Source: Halobacteriales archaeon QS_4_69_225 (GTDB taxonomy: Archaea; Halobacteriota; Halobacteria; Halobacteriales; Haloarculaceae). From it: DNA of 64,000 nt. Shown one piece after another: positions 1-8,679 of the stretch. The notes below the pieces were generated by a model. The model did not search any database. It had not been told where the DNA came from and saw only the letters and a program-made list of their open reading frames with translations. The first letter of the stretch is position 1. The number at the start of each line of letters is the position of its first letter. Location of the stretch: NCBI GenBank assembly GCA_003020965.1, contig PXRL01000012.1, positions 103,888 to 167,887 on the forward strand, read 5' to 3'. Made by a program: the position numbers and the translations under genes.

Positions 1-304
1 ACCGGAGCCCCGGCAGGAAGCCGTGGGCGGTGGCGACCGCCAGGTGCGTGTTGACGAGCACCGCGTTCGTCCGGGCGACGTCGGCGACGAACTCGCCGGC
101 CCGCCGCTGGAGCCGCTCGACGTCCCGTCGCGACAGCGTCCCGAGGTCGGCCCGGTCGGTGACCAGCCCCTCGGCGATGGCCTCCTCGAGCATCACGTCC
201 CCGACGTTCAGGAGCGTGTACCCCTCGCCGAGCCGCTTCCTGGCGAGCCGACACACCTCCGAGGCGCCGACGCCGGGGACCCCGGTGACGACCGTCGTAT
301 CCAT
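1..304 (-). CDS. adkA: Archaeal-type adenylate kinase, 3' end missing (runs off the left edge)
   Basis: Balances AMP, ADP and ATP in the cytoplasm by phosphoryl transfer. Reading leftward from an ATG at 304, the protein begins MDTTVVTGVPGVGASEV: a first beta strand followed by a P-loop (GVPGVGAS) in the place seen in the archaeal AdkA family. Further on, NVGDVMLEEA, the DRADLGTLS stretch and VNTHLAVATAHGFLPGL match the AdkA regions that in Sulfolobus read NYGDFML and DTHAV...GYLPGL. About 101 residues are present of a family length near 190. The start codon overlaps the stop of the upstream DUF5789 gene (ATGA), so the two are probably co-transcribed. The P-loop ends in Ala-Ser where Lys-Ser or Lys-Thr is usual, which is odd. 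It could be a divergent AAA-type nucleotide kinase. Confidence 0.8.
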   Translation of the reverse strand, partial: MDTTVVTGVPGVGASEVCRLARKRLGEGYTLLNVGDVMLEEAIAEGLVTDRADLGTLSRRDVERLQRRAGEFVADVARTNAVLVNTHLAVATAHGFLPGLR

Positions 305-594
305 CAGAGCGACACCTCGTCGTCGTAGCCGGGGTTATCGCCGCGGTCGTCGTAGCCGATCCGGCCGACGTAGTCCTCGCTGACGTACATCATCAGCGTG
401 TCCACGAGCTCGTCCGTCGAGTCGAACTCCGTCGACTCACAGCGGTCGAACACGTCGGCGATGGTGTCGTCGACGCCGCCCGGCCCCTGGAGCCTGACGT
501 CGCCGCAGTCCTCGATGACCTCCTCGCAGGTCACCGGGAAGGTCAGCTCCCGGCTGAACAGGTCCCGCGTCTCGGAGAGGCGGATTTCCGGCAT
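304..594 (-). CDS. DUF5789 family small protein
   Basis: A 96-residue acidic protein, MPEIRLSETRDLFSRELTF and onward, matching my recollection of the haloarchaeal DUF5789 family. Its function is unknown. An in-frame GTG at 618 would add eight residues, but the ATG at 594 is preferred: a TATA-like TTTAT element lies at about 620-626 on the minus strand, 26-32 bases before it, the spacing expected for a leaderless haloarchaeal transcript. Its stop overlaps the adenylate kinase start by ATGA, which implies one transcription unit. Confidence 0.8.
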   Translation of the reverse strand: MPEIRLSETRDLFSRELTFPVTCEEVIEDCGDVRLQGPGGVDDTIADVFDRCESTEFDSTDELVDTLMMYVSEDYVGRIGYDDRGDNPGYDDEVSL

Positions 595-679
595 GCCCGA
601 ACCTGCGTTCCACGTCACAATAAATCATCATACATCGACTACCGTTCCGGCGGAGCCGCCGCGGCCGTCGCGGGCGGGG

Positions 680-1927
680 TCACTCCACGCGGAACACCAG
701 CGTCAGCGCCAGCGCCAGCGACACCGCCCCGAGCCCGGCCAAAAGTGGGAAGACGGCGGCCGGCGAGGCGTAGGTGAGCACGGCCCCGGCGAGCGACGCG
801 CCGAGGGCGCCGACGCCGAAGATGGCGAGGTAGGTGTAGCCGAACGACAGCCCGCGGCGGTCCGGCGGCGAGTAGGCGGCGATCGTGGCCTGGCTGAGCG
901 GCTGGAGGCCGAACAGCGTGAACCCGAGGGCGGCGCCGACGAGGAGGAGCGACCAGGCGGCGCCGGTCGCGGGGACGAACAGCAGCGCCACGACGACGAG
1001 CACGGCCACCGCCGCCGCCAGGCCCCGTTCCGGTTCGACCGCGTCGGTGAGCCGGCCGCCGACGTACTGGCCGGCGATACCGACCACCAGCAGGCCGGTG
1101 AACAGGTACCGCGAGAGGTCCAACTCCGCCGCGGCCGGGCCGCCAGCGAGCGGTCCGAGCGACGCCGCCTCGACCAGCGGCGCCAGGAACTCCCCGAGCA
1201 GTTCCGGCAGGAACGTCAGGGCCGCCCGGTAGTAGAGACCGTTGAACAGGACGATACCGAACACGACCAGGAAGCCGGCGGTGAACAGCCCCCGGGAGGC
1301 GGCGAGGAAGTCCCGGGGCGACGCCACCTCCATCGTCGGCGCGTCGCCGCCGTCGGCGACGGCGTCGACGGCGGCGGTCTCGTCGAAGTCGACGCGGGAG
1401 CCGGCGACGGCCGCCACGAGCCCCGGGACGGCGAGTACGGCGACGGCCGTCCGCCAGTCGAACGGCACCAGTAGCAGCGCCGTGAGGAAGGGCCCGCCGG
1501 CGATGCCGGCATTGCCGGCCATACCGTGGTAGGCGAAGGCGGCGCCGCGGCGCTCGACGCCGTTGCTGATCAGCGCCAGCCCGGCGGGGTGGTAGGCGCT
1601 GGCCGCCAGCCCCCAGGCCCCGAGGGCGACGACCACCCCGACGACGCCGCCGGCGACGCTCAACAGGGCGAACGACAGCCCCATGCCGAACAGACAGCCG
1701 GCGATGAGCCGCCGGGAGCCGAACCGGTCGGCCAGCAGGCCGCCGGGGATGGCGCCGGCGCCGAACAGCGCGTAACCGACCGAGACGGCCGCCCCCAGCG
1801 TCGCCGCCGTGGCCGAGAACTCCGCCAGCCAGACCGTCACCAAGATTGGCACCGCCAGCTCGTAGGTGTGGACCATCGCGTGGCCGACCATCGCGTAGCC
1901 GGTGATGCGGCGGTCGTTGGGGTTCAC
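680..1927 (-). CDS. MFS transporter, substrate unknown
   Basis: About 415 residues with roughly twelve hydrophobic segments and the signature LLADRFGSRRLIAG after the second membrane helix, which is the major facilitator loop 2-3 motif. It will be an inner-membrane secondary transporter. Nothing in the sequence reveals the substrate. The GTG at 1927 (protein VNPNDRRITGYAMVGHAM) is chosen because the frame can be extended to a TTG at 2023 only through a low-complexity Gly/Asp/Arg stretch unlike a transporter N-terminus. A hydrophilic central loop of about 40 residues separates the two six-helix halves. Confidence 0.88.
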   Translation of the reverse strand: MNPNDRRITGYAMVGHAMVHTYELAVPILVTVWLAEFSATAATLGAAVSVGYALFGAGAIPGGLLADRFGSRRLIAGCLFGMGLSFALLSVAGGVVGVVVALGAWGLAASAYHPAGLALISNGVERRGAAFAYHGMAGNAGIAGGPFLTALLLVPFDWRTAVAVLAVPGLVAAVAGSRVDFDETAAVDAVADGGDAPTMEVASPRDFLAASRGLFTAGFLVVFGIVLFNGLYYRAALTFLPELLGEFLAPLVEAASLGPLAGGPAAAELDLSRYLFTGLLVVGIAGQYVGGRLTDAVEPERGLAAAVAVLVVVALLFVPATGAAWSLLLVGAALGFTLFGLQPLSQATIAAYSPPDRRGLSFGYTYLAIFGVGALGASLAGAVLTYASPAAVFPLLAGLGAVSLALALTLVFRVE

Positions 1928-2204
1928 CGGCCGACCCCCCGGCCGTCCGTCGCTCCCGTGGTCCGCGGCGGCGATGCCGTCGTCGTGTCGTCCATCGGGT
2001 AGACGGACGTACGCCTCACTCAACCAGCTTTCCGTTGTGACTCCACGGTGGCGACGGTAGGTGACTTCGGATTCCGATTTCGAGATACTAGCGGAGAGGT
2101 CGCCGAATCCGAACCGAGGGTAACCGCCGGTCGTCTCGAGACATGCAGGGCTTCCGGGTCGACGTCACGGCCCGCCGTCGGGTCGTCGAGAGCGACCGAT
2201 ACGG

Positions 2205-2699
2205 TCAGTCGAGCCCCTCGGCGTACTCGTAGTCCGCCGGTCTCGCCTCGGGCCGTCTCCCGTCCAGTTCGATCCGCCAGCCGTCCAGTACGCTCGGGTC
2301 GTCGAGGGCGTTCGCGAGCGTGGTCCTCACGTCGAGGACGTCCACCCCGTAGTAGTCGCCCGGGACGCCCTCGAGGTACTGCAGCGCCGTCCCGAAGAGG
2401 TTCCGCATTCCGTCGTCGTTCTCGAAGTCGAAGTGCTTGTACGCGCCCGCCGCGACCTGCACCATTCCGTGAGCGAAGGCACTTTCGGCCGTTCCGTGAC
2501 CGTAGTTGTACCACTCGGCCTCGAAACAATCGTGTGATTCGTGGTACTCGCCGGCGTTGTACAGCCGGACGCCGTGGATCACCGCCCGCCGGAGGGTGCC
2601 GTGCTCCCAGCCGTTCGACCGGGCCCGGTCGGCCCGCCAGCCGGCCGGGTCCCCGCCCGTCGGCGGCCCGACGCCGGCGTCTCGCGTATGATCGTTCAT
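2205..2699 (-). CDS. DUF309 family protein
   Basis: A 164-residue soluble protein with the DUF309 hallmark [12 protein letters not shown] around residues 53-64 (His, Glu and Trp in an HxxFExxW-like arrangement), followed by helices typical of the family ([15 protein letters not shown]). DUF309 proteins are small helical bundles whose biochemical role is not settled. The first 35 residues are Gly/Pro/Asp-rich and probably disordered. It stands alone, head-to-head with no close partner, with about 180 bases separating it from the transporter frame. Confidence 0.85.
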   Translation of the reverse strand: MNDHTRDAGVGPPTGGDPAGWRADRARSNGWEHGTLRRAVIHGVRLYNAGEYHESHDCFEAEWYNYGHGTAESAFAHGMVQVAAGAYKHFDFENDDGMRNLFGTALQYLEGVPGDYYGVDVLDVRTTLANALDDPSVLDGWRIELDGRRPEARPADYEYAEGLD

Positions 2700-2765
2700 G
2701 TGTCGGCACCCTGTCGCGGCGCCGTTACGGCGCGACCCCTCTAAGTCCCGTCGGCCGCGCCGAGG

Positions 2766-3215
2766 TCACAGGTCCTTGGCGATGTCTCGGAGACCCCGGT
2801 TACGCTCGCGCTTGCTCCGAACCGCGCCCGGCGAGACGACCGCCGACAGTCGCGTCGAGCGGACGTGGTCGCGAAGCGTCTCGACGGCGTGGTCGTCCAC
2901 CTCGAGGCCGTCGAGGTACTCGCCGACCTGTCGGAGTTCCTCGTCGGTCGCCTCCCGGCCGCCGTCGGCGCCGGTGATGGACCACGACGTCCGCCGGGCG
3001 TCGGCCTTCTCGTCGCGGAGGTACGCCCCGCCGGTCAGCACGAGCGTCCGCGTCGTCACCCACGGCACCACGTCGCGGTTGCCGTACTCCAGGTCGTCGA
3101 CCAGCAGCGCGGTCGCCCGCTCGGAGAGGGCGAACTGCTTGCGACCGGCCTGTCCGACGGAGACATCGAGGTGCAACTCGCCGTTGACGTCGACGAGGTG
3201 GGGCGGCGTGGCCAT
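2766..3215 (-). CDS. Conserved haloarchaeal hypothetical protein
   Basis: A 149-residue soluble protein starting MATPPHLVDVNGELHLDV. No membrane segment, signal or recognisable catalytic motif is visible. The N-terminal two thirds looks like a beta-rich domain (VVPWVTTRTLVLTGGAYL) and the C-terminal third is charged and helical. The frame extends to an earlier start at 3239 (MAPLPTTN), but the ATG at 3215 gives the more natural N-terminus. It is divergent from the restriction-methylase gene and forms the left border of the accessory block. I do not recognise a function. Confidence 0.6.
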   Translation of the reverse strand: MATPPHLVDVNGELHLDVSVGQAGRKQFALSERATALLVDDLEYGNRDVVPWVTTRTLVLTGGAYLRDEKADARRTSWSITGADGGREATDEELRQVGEYLDGLEVDDHAVETLRDHVRSTRLSAVVSPGAVRSKRERNRGLRDIAKDL

Positions 3216-3315
3216 GTTCGTCGTAGGTAGTGGAGCCACTTTGGTGTCGGGTCTCGGATAACCGTACCCTCCGTCATTTACTTATGACTCCCGGAGACGA
3301 GTATGGATACTCTAT

Positions 3316-6300
3316 ATGAGCCAGGCCACGCTCCCCGAGCGCCCGTACGTAAATTCCAACCTGTTCTCCGGTCACTATCTCGACGAACGGGTCCGCGAAC
3401 GGGGAGAGTGGGAATGTGACGACGACGCGGAGGACGCGATGGAGGAACTTCGGTCGCTCTACGAGCTGGAGGGCTCGCTGGTGGACGGATACAGCGAGGA
3501 CGCACTCATCGACAACTGGGTAGACGAAGTGCTCGATGTGCTTGGGTTCGGAACCCAGGATGAGGTGACCCTTCCCGATGGCGGCGGGTTCGTGGACGAA
3601 CTGCTCTTCGAGACCACGACCGCCCGCCGCGATGCTGCGGAGGTGTACCTCGACACGGAAGACACAACCGACCTATTCGAGCGCGGTGTCGGCATCGTTG
3701 AGGCCAAGCAGTGGGATGCCGCGTTCGACATTCAGTTCAGCGAACAGCGGCCCTACCGCAACGCCTCACATCAGACCAAACACTATCTGGAAAAAACCCC
3801 GGCGGATATTCAGTGGGGCGTACTCACGAACGGACGCAAATGGCGGCTCTACGGCACCAACGACTACGAGACTCAGACCTACTACGAGGTCGACCTCCCC
3901 GAACTGCTCGAACGCGGGGACCTGGAGGCGTTCAAGTACTTCTACGTCTTCTTTCGGCCCGAAGCGTTCCGCGAGTCGGCGGGGACGACATTTCTGGACG
4001 GGGTCTGGTCCGAGAGCGAAACCGTCTCACAGGAACTCGGAGGGAACCTCCAGGACAACGTCTTTACTGCCCTCCGCGTGCTCGGGCGTGGGTTCGTCGA
4101 GACCGACGACGGCCTCGACGTCGACCCCGACGACGAGGAGGCGCTGGACGAACTGAAAGAGCAGTCGCTCGTGTTCCTCTACCGGCTGATGTTCGTCCTG
4201 TACGCGGAAGCGCGGGGACTCATCCACCCCGAGGACCAGCGAGCACGGGACGACTACGAGGAGAACTTCAGCCTCGATGCGCTCCGGCTCGACATCCACG
4301 AAGAGATCGGTGAGGTCGACGACGGCTTCGAGGACGAGTTCAGCACCTACTCGACCGGGATGTGGAGTCGGCTCGAAGACCTGTTCCGGCTCATCGACGA
4401 GGGCGAGGAAAACCTGGGTGTCCCGCCGTACAACGGCGGGCTGTTCGACCGAGAGGAGCACGACTTCCTGACCGAACACGAGGTAAGCAACCGGTATCTC
4501 GCGGAGGTCATCTACCGGCTGTCGACCACGCAGAATGACGAGGGCCGGTACGTGCTCGCGGACTACGCCGACCTCGATACGCGGCACCTCGGGAGTGTCT
4601 ACGAAGGTTTGCTCGAACACCAGTTCCGTATCGCGCCCGAACAGTACGCGGCGGTCGCGGAAGACGGCGGCCAAGTCTGGAAGCCCGCCACCGAGGTCAG
4701 CGTGGCCGACGCCGTCGAGACCGTCCCCGAAGGTGGGCTGTACGTCGTCAACGACGAGGGCGAGCGCAAGGCCACCGGCGCGTACTACACGCCGGACTAC
4801 GTAGTGACGTACATCGTCGAGGAGACGGTCGAGCCGTTAGTCGAGGAGATACGCGAGGACCTTGTCGACAAGGGATTCGAGCCGGGCACGCAGGAGTACA
4901 TCGGGCCGTTCTTCCGGCGCGTGACCGACCTACGGATTCTCGACCCCGCGATGGGGAGCGGGCACTTCCTGACGAAGGCGACCGGCTACCTCTCCGAGCA
5001 GGTGATGGCAGAGGTCCGCGAGGCCGAAGAGGAGTTCGGCGTGGCGTTCGACGAACAGCACGTCCGGCGGCAGATCGCCAAGGAGTGCATCTACGGCGTG
5101 GATCTGAACGGGATGGCCGTCGAGTTGGCGAAACTCTCGATGTGGTTAGAGACGCTGGCTGCCGACCGTCCGCTGGCGTTTCTCGACCACCACTTCAAGC
5201 AGGGTAATTCGCTGGTGGGGTCGGACATTGAGGCCATCGAGGAACTGGAGTCCGATACGAACGGGGAAGACGAACAGGCGTCGCTGGCGGAGTTCGGCGC
5301 GGCACGCGAGGGGACCATCGAGCGCCTGATGGACATCTACAGTGAGTTCCTCGCCATCGAGAACGAGACCGTCGAGGACGTGCGCGATATGAAACGGAAG
5401 TACGCTGAAATCGAGCAGGACGAACTCCGGCGACGGCTCGTTTCGATGGCCCACGTCCACACCGCCGAGGGATTCGGGCTTGATATTCCGGGGGGCGCTT
5501 ACGAGCGAATGGCGAAGGCATTAGAGAATGACAAGGAGTGGGGGGTTGTTACGGGAAAAGATTGGTTTGAGGCAGCACAGTCATTGGCTGACGAACAGGA
5601 TTTTTTCTATTGGAAATTAGCGTTCCCGGAGGCGTTCTATCAGGAAGAGGGTCCGAATAGGTCCAAGTCTGGATTTGATGTTGTTATTGGGAACCCCCCA
5701 TATGTCAAAATACAAAATATCCCGGAGGGTATCAAACCGTATTTCGAGTCAGAGTTTCAGTCCGCACAAGAACGATACGACCTATATGGCCTCTTTACTG
5801 AACGAGCGTATGAACTTACGAACGACCAAGTGGGATTTATTATACCAAATAAGTTCTTTGAATCAAGCGCGGGCGAAGGACTTCGATCATATCTCTCCCG
5901 GACAGGAGACGTTGCTTCAATTGTCGATTTCAATAAGAATCAAGTATTTGAGGGGGTTTCCATTTACACCTGTTTGCTCTTTCTTGATTGTAATAAAACC
6001 GAGGAGGGCGTTCGCTATACTTCAGTTCGAGAATCTCCAAAACAAATCCAGTTTAGTATCGAATCAATTACAGCATCAATCCCGTTCCAAGGTGAACGGT
6101 GGTCATTAGTAGACCCAAGCGAGAGACAGATCCTCGATAAAATTGAGAATGTTGGTATTGAATTTGAATCTGTCGCAGAGCACATCTTCGTTGGTATCCA
6201 AACAAGTGCGAACGACGTTTTCGTACTTGAGGACTGTGAGTGGAATAATGGTATCGTAGAAGGATACTCGCGCGAGCTTGGTGAACGAGTTAGTATTAAA

Positions 6301-7533
6301 GCCGAGTTAATTAAGCCATACGTTGAAGGACAGGATCTCGGGAGGTATTCGCCGATTGACTCCACCCTTGGTTTGATTTATCCATATGACGAGGATGCTG
6401 ATGTCTTACCTGAGAATGTTCTCAGAGAGAAATTTGAGTCTACTTACGAGTATCTTGAGAGGAATAGATCCACTTTGGAAAATAGAGGTGGGGAAGGAGA
6501 CGAATTCGATACATGGTATGCTCATTGGCGTCAGAGACATCCAGATACGTTTGAACGCGAGAAAATAATTGTTGCTCAGATTGTGAATCAGGGTCAAGCA
6601 ACATATGACAATACGGGAGCCACATACTATTCTAATATGTTGTATAGTCCTGGAATCAACAAAAAATATGAATCCGATACTATGCTAATTCTTGGGATAC
6701 TAAACTCGTCACTCATTTGGTATTATATCTCGAACACGAGTTCAGTACTCCGTGGCGGATACTATCGATATACCTCAGATTATTTATCATCAATTAGCTT
6801 TCCCCTCCAATCAGATACGAATAGCCTGAACAAAAAAGTAGATGAAATATTAGAATACAAAGAAGAACGGTCTACGATTTCAACAGCTCTGCTCGAATAT
6901 TTGGGACACTACTCTGAGGGACAATCATTAGCGAATTCTGGCTTCTATCAACCGGAAGCATCAGCCGACTCCCTCCTCCATTCAACCTCGGAGGACTACG
7001 AGAAACTCCGCGTCGGGACCGTGACGTGCGAACGCGAGGACGAGAACACGGTCGTCATCCACGTTACAGCCCGGTACAAGCCCGAAGACGAGGACAGCGA
7101 GACGCGACCGAAGGGAGCGTCTCGAAACGGTGGAACGGGCGAAGCCCGTGGAACCGCCTACGAGACCGACCAGTGGGGCTACACCGAGACCGAGCCGATG
7201 CCAGCGATGCGCCTGACCGACCTCACCGAGACCGAGGCCGACCTCGTGGAGGCGTTCGTCCCGGTCGCCGTCGAGGAAGCCGGTGGCTTCGCCGGATTCC
7301 GCGAGACGGCCACGAAGACGAACTCGCTGGTCGACCGCCTGGAGGCGATAACGCTTCCCGACCCCGACGATGTGGCCGACGACCTCCGGCGGTACCGCGA
7401 GGCCGTCGAGCGAGCCGACGAACTCGACGAGAAGATTCAGCGCACCGACGACCTGATCGACGAAATCGTCTACGACCTCTACGGACTAACCGACGAGGAA
7501 ATCGAGATCGTCGAGGACGCTGTCGGGGATTAG
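3316..7533 (+). CDS. Type IIG-like restriction endonuclease-methyltransferase fusion (Eco57I-like)
   Basis: A single 1,405-residue protein that should both cut and methylate DNA. The N-terminal part has a nuclease-like region with VGIVEAKQW (Glu129-Ala-Lys131, a PD-(D/E)xK-type core) and GVLTNGRKWRLYG, as in HsdR/Eco57I N-terminal domains. The gamma-class N6-adenine methylase follows: SAM-binding DPAMGSGHF (Asp543) and catalytic NPPYV (Asn793). A target-recognition half and a charged helical tail end the protein. No separate hsdS, hsdR or BREX gene is adjacent, so it is probably a stand-alone system. From about 5,520 to 6,970 (residues 736-1,215) the DNA becomes clearly AT-richer with AATA/TTAT-rich codons, then returns to normal, as if the recognition module was swapped in. 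A TATA-like TTTACTTA at 3279-3286 precedes the ATG. Confidence 0.88.
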   Translation: MSQATLPERPYVNSNLFSGHYLDERVRERGEWECDDDAEDAMEELRSLYELEGSLVDGYSEDALIDNWVDEVLDVLGFGTQDEVTLPDGGGFVDELLFETTTARRDAAEVYLDTEDTTDLFERGVGIVEAKQWDAAFDIQFSEQRPYRNASHQTKHYLEKTPADIQWGVLTNGRKWRLYGTNDYETQTYYEVDLPELLERGDLEAFKYFYVFFRPEAFRESAGTTFLDGVWSESETVSQELGGNLQDNVFTALRVLGRGFVETDDGLDVDPDDEEALDELKEQSLVFLYRLMFVLYAEARGLIHPEDQRARDDYEENFSLDALRLDIHEEIGEVDDGFEDEFSTYSTGMWSRLEDLFRLIDEGEENLGVPPYNGGLFDREEHDFLTEHEVSNRYLAEVIYRLSTTQNDEGRYVLADYADLDTRHLGSVYEGLLEHQFRIAPEQYAAVAEDGGQVWKPATEVSVADAVETVPEGGLYVVNDEGERKATGAYYTPDYVVTYIVEETVEPLVEEIREDLVDKGFEPGTQEYIGPFFRRVTDLRILDPAMGSGHFLTKATGYLSEQVMAEVREAEEEFGVAFDEQHVRRQIAKECIYGVDLNGMAVELAKLSMWLETLAADRPLAFLDHHFKQGNSLVGSDIEAIEELESDTNGEDEQASLAEFGAAREGTIERLMDIYSEFLAIENETVEDVRDMKRKYAEIEQDELRRRLVSMAHVHTAEGFGLDIPGGAYERMAKALENDKEWGVVTGKDWFEAAQSLADEQDFFYWKLAFPEAFYQEEGPNRSKSGFDVVIGNPPYVKIQNIPEGIKPYFESEFQSAQERYDLYGLFTERAYELTNDQVGFIIPNKFFESSAGEGLRSYLSRTGDVASIVDFNKNQVFEGVSIYTCLLFLDCNKTEEGVRYTSVRESPKQIQFSIESITASIPFQGERWSLVDPSERQILDKIENVGIEFESVAEHIFVGIQTSANDVFVLEDCEWNNGIVEGYSRELGERVSIKAELIKPYVEGQDLGRYSPIDSTLGLIYPYDEDADVLPENVLREKFESTYEYLERNRSTLENRGGEGDEFDTWYAHWRQRHPDTFEREKIIVAQIVNQGQATYDNTGATYYSNMLYSPGINKKYESDTMLILGILNSSLIWYYISNTSSVLRGGYYRYTSDYLSSISFPLQSDTNSLNKKVDEILEYKEERSTISTALLEYLGHYSEGQSLANSGFYQPEASADSLLHSTSEDYEKLRVGTVTCEREDENTVVIHVTARYKPEDEDSETRPKGASRNGGTGEARGTAYETDQWGYTETEPMPAMRLTDLTETEADLVEAFVPVAVEEAGGFAGFRETATKTNSLVDRLEAITLPDPDDVADDLRRYREAVERADELDEKIQRTDDLIDEIVYDLYGLTDEEIEIVEDAVGD

Positions 7534-7572
7534 CATCCGCGCCGAGCGGAGCGAGGCGCGGTTCACCGGCGG
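7532..7572 (+). repeat. 41-bp direct repeat, copy 1 (partner at 8355-8395)
   Basis: This copy starts inside the stop codon of the restriction-methylase and matches 8355-8395 at 38 of 41 positions by eye. Both copies begin AGCATCCGCGCCGAGCGGAG. The two copies flank the HTH/small-protein pair, so the pair may have been inserted or duplicated as a cassette. The right part of this copy also forms the left arm of the terminator hairpin. Confidence 0.85.
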
Positions 7573-7604
7573 TGAGGCCGAAGGCCGAGCCGCCGGCCTT
7601 TTTT
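7566..7604 (+). terminator. Hairpin with T-run after the restriction-methylase gene
   Basis: Arms CCGGCGG (7566-7572) and CCGCCGG (7590-7596) pair perfectly and are followed by CC and six T residues (7599-7604). This is the clearest terminator-like structure in the window. It lies 33 bases after the stop codon and would separate the nuclease gene from the downstream pair. Confidence 0.65.
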
Positions 7605-7625
7605 CATCGACGTTTTTTAACGAGC

Positions 7626-7650
7626 GGTTCGCGAGCAAAGCGAGCGAACC
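7626..7650. repeat. Short inverted repeat upstream of the HTH gene
   Basis: GGTTCGC (7626-7632) and GCGAACC (7644-7650) are perfect 7-bp arms around GAGCAAAGCGA. The GAGCRAAGCGAG-type loop recurs in other intergenic hairpins of this window (9350s, 23,920s), so this may be a genome-wide repeat rather than an operator. Confidence 0.5.
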
Positions 7651-7707
7651 CGACGCAAAAAAAGGTCGGGCGTGGTGTTTTTGACCTTCGACATCAAAAC
7701 GACGGTC

Positions 7708-8028
7708 ATGGCCGTCGAACCCACCCAACGGAAGGCAGAGTTTGCAAGGCGGCTCGCATCGGCCGGCTATGAAGATTTTCTCGTCCTCGAGCGTGGGACG
7801 GCCGAGACCATCCTCACCGACCGGCGGCTCGAACTCGTCGACGCGATTCGTAAGACCGAACCGGCATCAATCACCGACCTCGCCGACGACATCGAGCGGG
7901 ACGTAGCAGCGGTCCACCGTGATCTCAACACGCTGTTCGAGGTCGGGGTCATCGCGTACGAGGCTGACGGCGGGCGCAAGCGACCGCGGCTCAAACACGA
8001 ACACGTCTTCGTGGAGCCGATCGTCTGA
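7708..8028 (+). CDS. HVO_A0114-like HTH DNA-binding protein (likely antitoxin/regulator)
   Basis: A 106-residue winged-helix protein starting MAVEPTQRKAEFARRL. The segment SITDLADDIERDVAAVHRDL reads as a helix-turn-helix and is followed by a wing (FEVGVIAYEADGGRKR), as in ArsR/MarR-like HVO_A0114 proteins. A GTG at 7672 lies in frame, but the ATG at 7708 gives the family-like N-terminus. Its TGA overlaps the next ATG by one base (TGATG), so the two are translationally coupled. In haloarchaea such HTH proteins often pair with a small toxin-like partner. That pairing is the basis for the toxin-antitoxin reading, which is an inference. Confidence 0.75.
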   Translation: MAVEPTQRKAEFARRLASAGYEDFLVLERGTAETILTDRRLELVDAIRKTEPASITDLADDIERDVAAVHRDLNTLFEVGVIAYEADGGRKRPRLKHEHVFVEPIV

Positions 8029-8342
8029 TGGCGGAGGCGACGTTCGAATACGAACTCGGCGAGCACGCAGGCCGAACGTTTCTTTTGACTGCACGTGCAG
8101 TACCGGGGTTCGACGACCCGGCGGAGTTCGCGGTCGTCGTCCACTACAACAACCCCGAGGCGGACCAAGTAGAGCAGGTCGCACGGATCGATACCGCTCA
8201 CGGAGGGGTCCATTTCGACCGGCTCTACAGGCGCGACGAACCGAAAGACGATCTCGAGATCAACTTTTGGGAGGCGGTTGAACGTCTCGAAGCCAATTGG
8301 CGGACGTACGCTCGCGGGTACGAGCGGATGAGCGATGAGTGA
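8028..8342 (+). CDS. Small partner of the HTH protein, DUF7718-like, possible toxin
   Basis: A 104-residue protein starting MAEATFEYELGEHAGRTFLL. The C-terminal half, HFDRLYRRDEPKDDLEINFW then EAVERLEANWRTYARGYE, places a His and several acidic and aromatic residues before a helix. This layout is reminiscent of TumE-type toxins paired with HVO_A0114-type regulators, but I cannot prove homology by eye. It overlaps the upstream gene by one base. The order HTH first, partner second, and the flanking 41-bp repeats fit a two-gene addiction cassette. Confidence 0.6.
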   Translation: MAEATFEYELGEHAGRTFLLTARAVPGFDDPAEFAVVVHYNNPEADQVEQVARIDTAHGGVHFDRLYRRDEPKDDLEINFWEAVERLEANWRTYARGYERMSDE

Positions 8343-8354
8343 ACGGCCGTCAAA

Positions 8355-8395
8355 AGCATCCGCGCCGAGCGGAGCAAGGGGCGGTTCCCCGGCGG
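8355..8395 (+). repeat. 41-bp direct repeat, copy 2
   Basis: The partner of 7532-7572 (38/41 matches), starting 12 bases after the stop codon of the DUF7718-like gene. Differences lie at three internal bases only. It has no T-run, so unlike copy 1 it is not an evident terminator. Confidence 0.85.
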
Positions 8396-8428
8396 CAGAC
8401 GTAGCCCAGTAATTCTTGACTCGGAGGT

Positions 8429-8444
8429 GTGTATCTCGATACAC
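8429..8444. promoter_or_regulatory. Palindromic operator before vapB
   Basis: GTGTATC-TC-GATACAC is a perfect 7-bp inverted repeat ending one base before the vapB start codon. VapB antitoxins normally bind palindromes in their own promoter, so this is a strong candidate for the autoregulatory site of the VapBC pair. Its position at the start codon would block initiation on a leaderless transcript. Confidence 0.7.
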
Positions 8445-8445
8445 G

Positions 8446-8679
8446 ATGAAAACGGTCAAAGTAGACGAGTGGTTCCACGAGTACCTGAAAACTGAAAAAA
8501 GAGCGGACGAGACGATGGGTGAGGCGTTGGTCCGACTGACGGGCGCACCGGGACCGGACCCCGAACTCGTGGCTGGTATCATCTCCGAGGAGAAGGGCGA
8601 AGCCATGCTGAGACGAATCGAGGAGCAGGACAAATCGAGCGTCGGCGAGGTACGCCGGGAGATAGCGGATGATTCTTGA
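8446..8679 (+). CDS. vapB: VapB-type antitoxin
   Basis: A 77-residue protein, MKTVKVDEWFHEYLKTEKRA, with the short N-terminal strand and two helices of a ribbon-helix-helix-like DNA-binding domain. A charged C-terminal tail (EEQDKSSVGEVRREI) of the kind that wraps the toxin follows. The start is set by the ATG directly after the palindrome, since the frame extends upstream only to a TTG. It overlaps the PIN-domain gene by 11 bases, the classic VapBC arrangement. Confidence 0.82.
   Translation: MKTVKVDEWFHEYLKTEKRADETMGEALVRLTGAPGPDPELVAGIISEEKGEAMLRRIEEQDKSSVGEVRREIADDS

Noticed and set aside
3316..7533. BREX PglX as identity of the methylase
   Set aside because: An N-terminal nuclease-like EAK motif is fused to it and no brx genes lie nearby; a stand-alone type IIG enzyme fits better.
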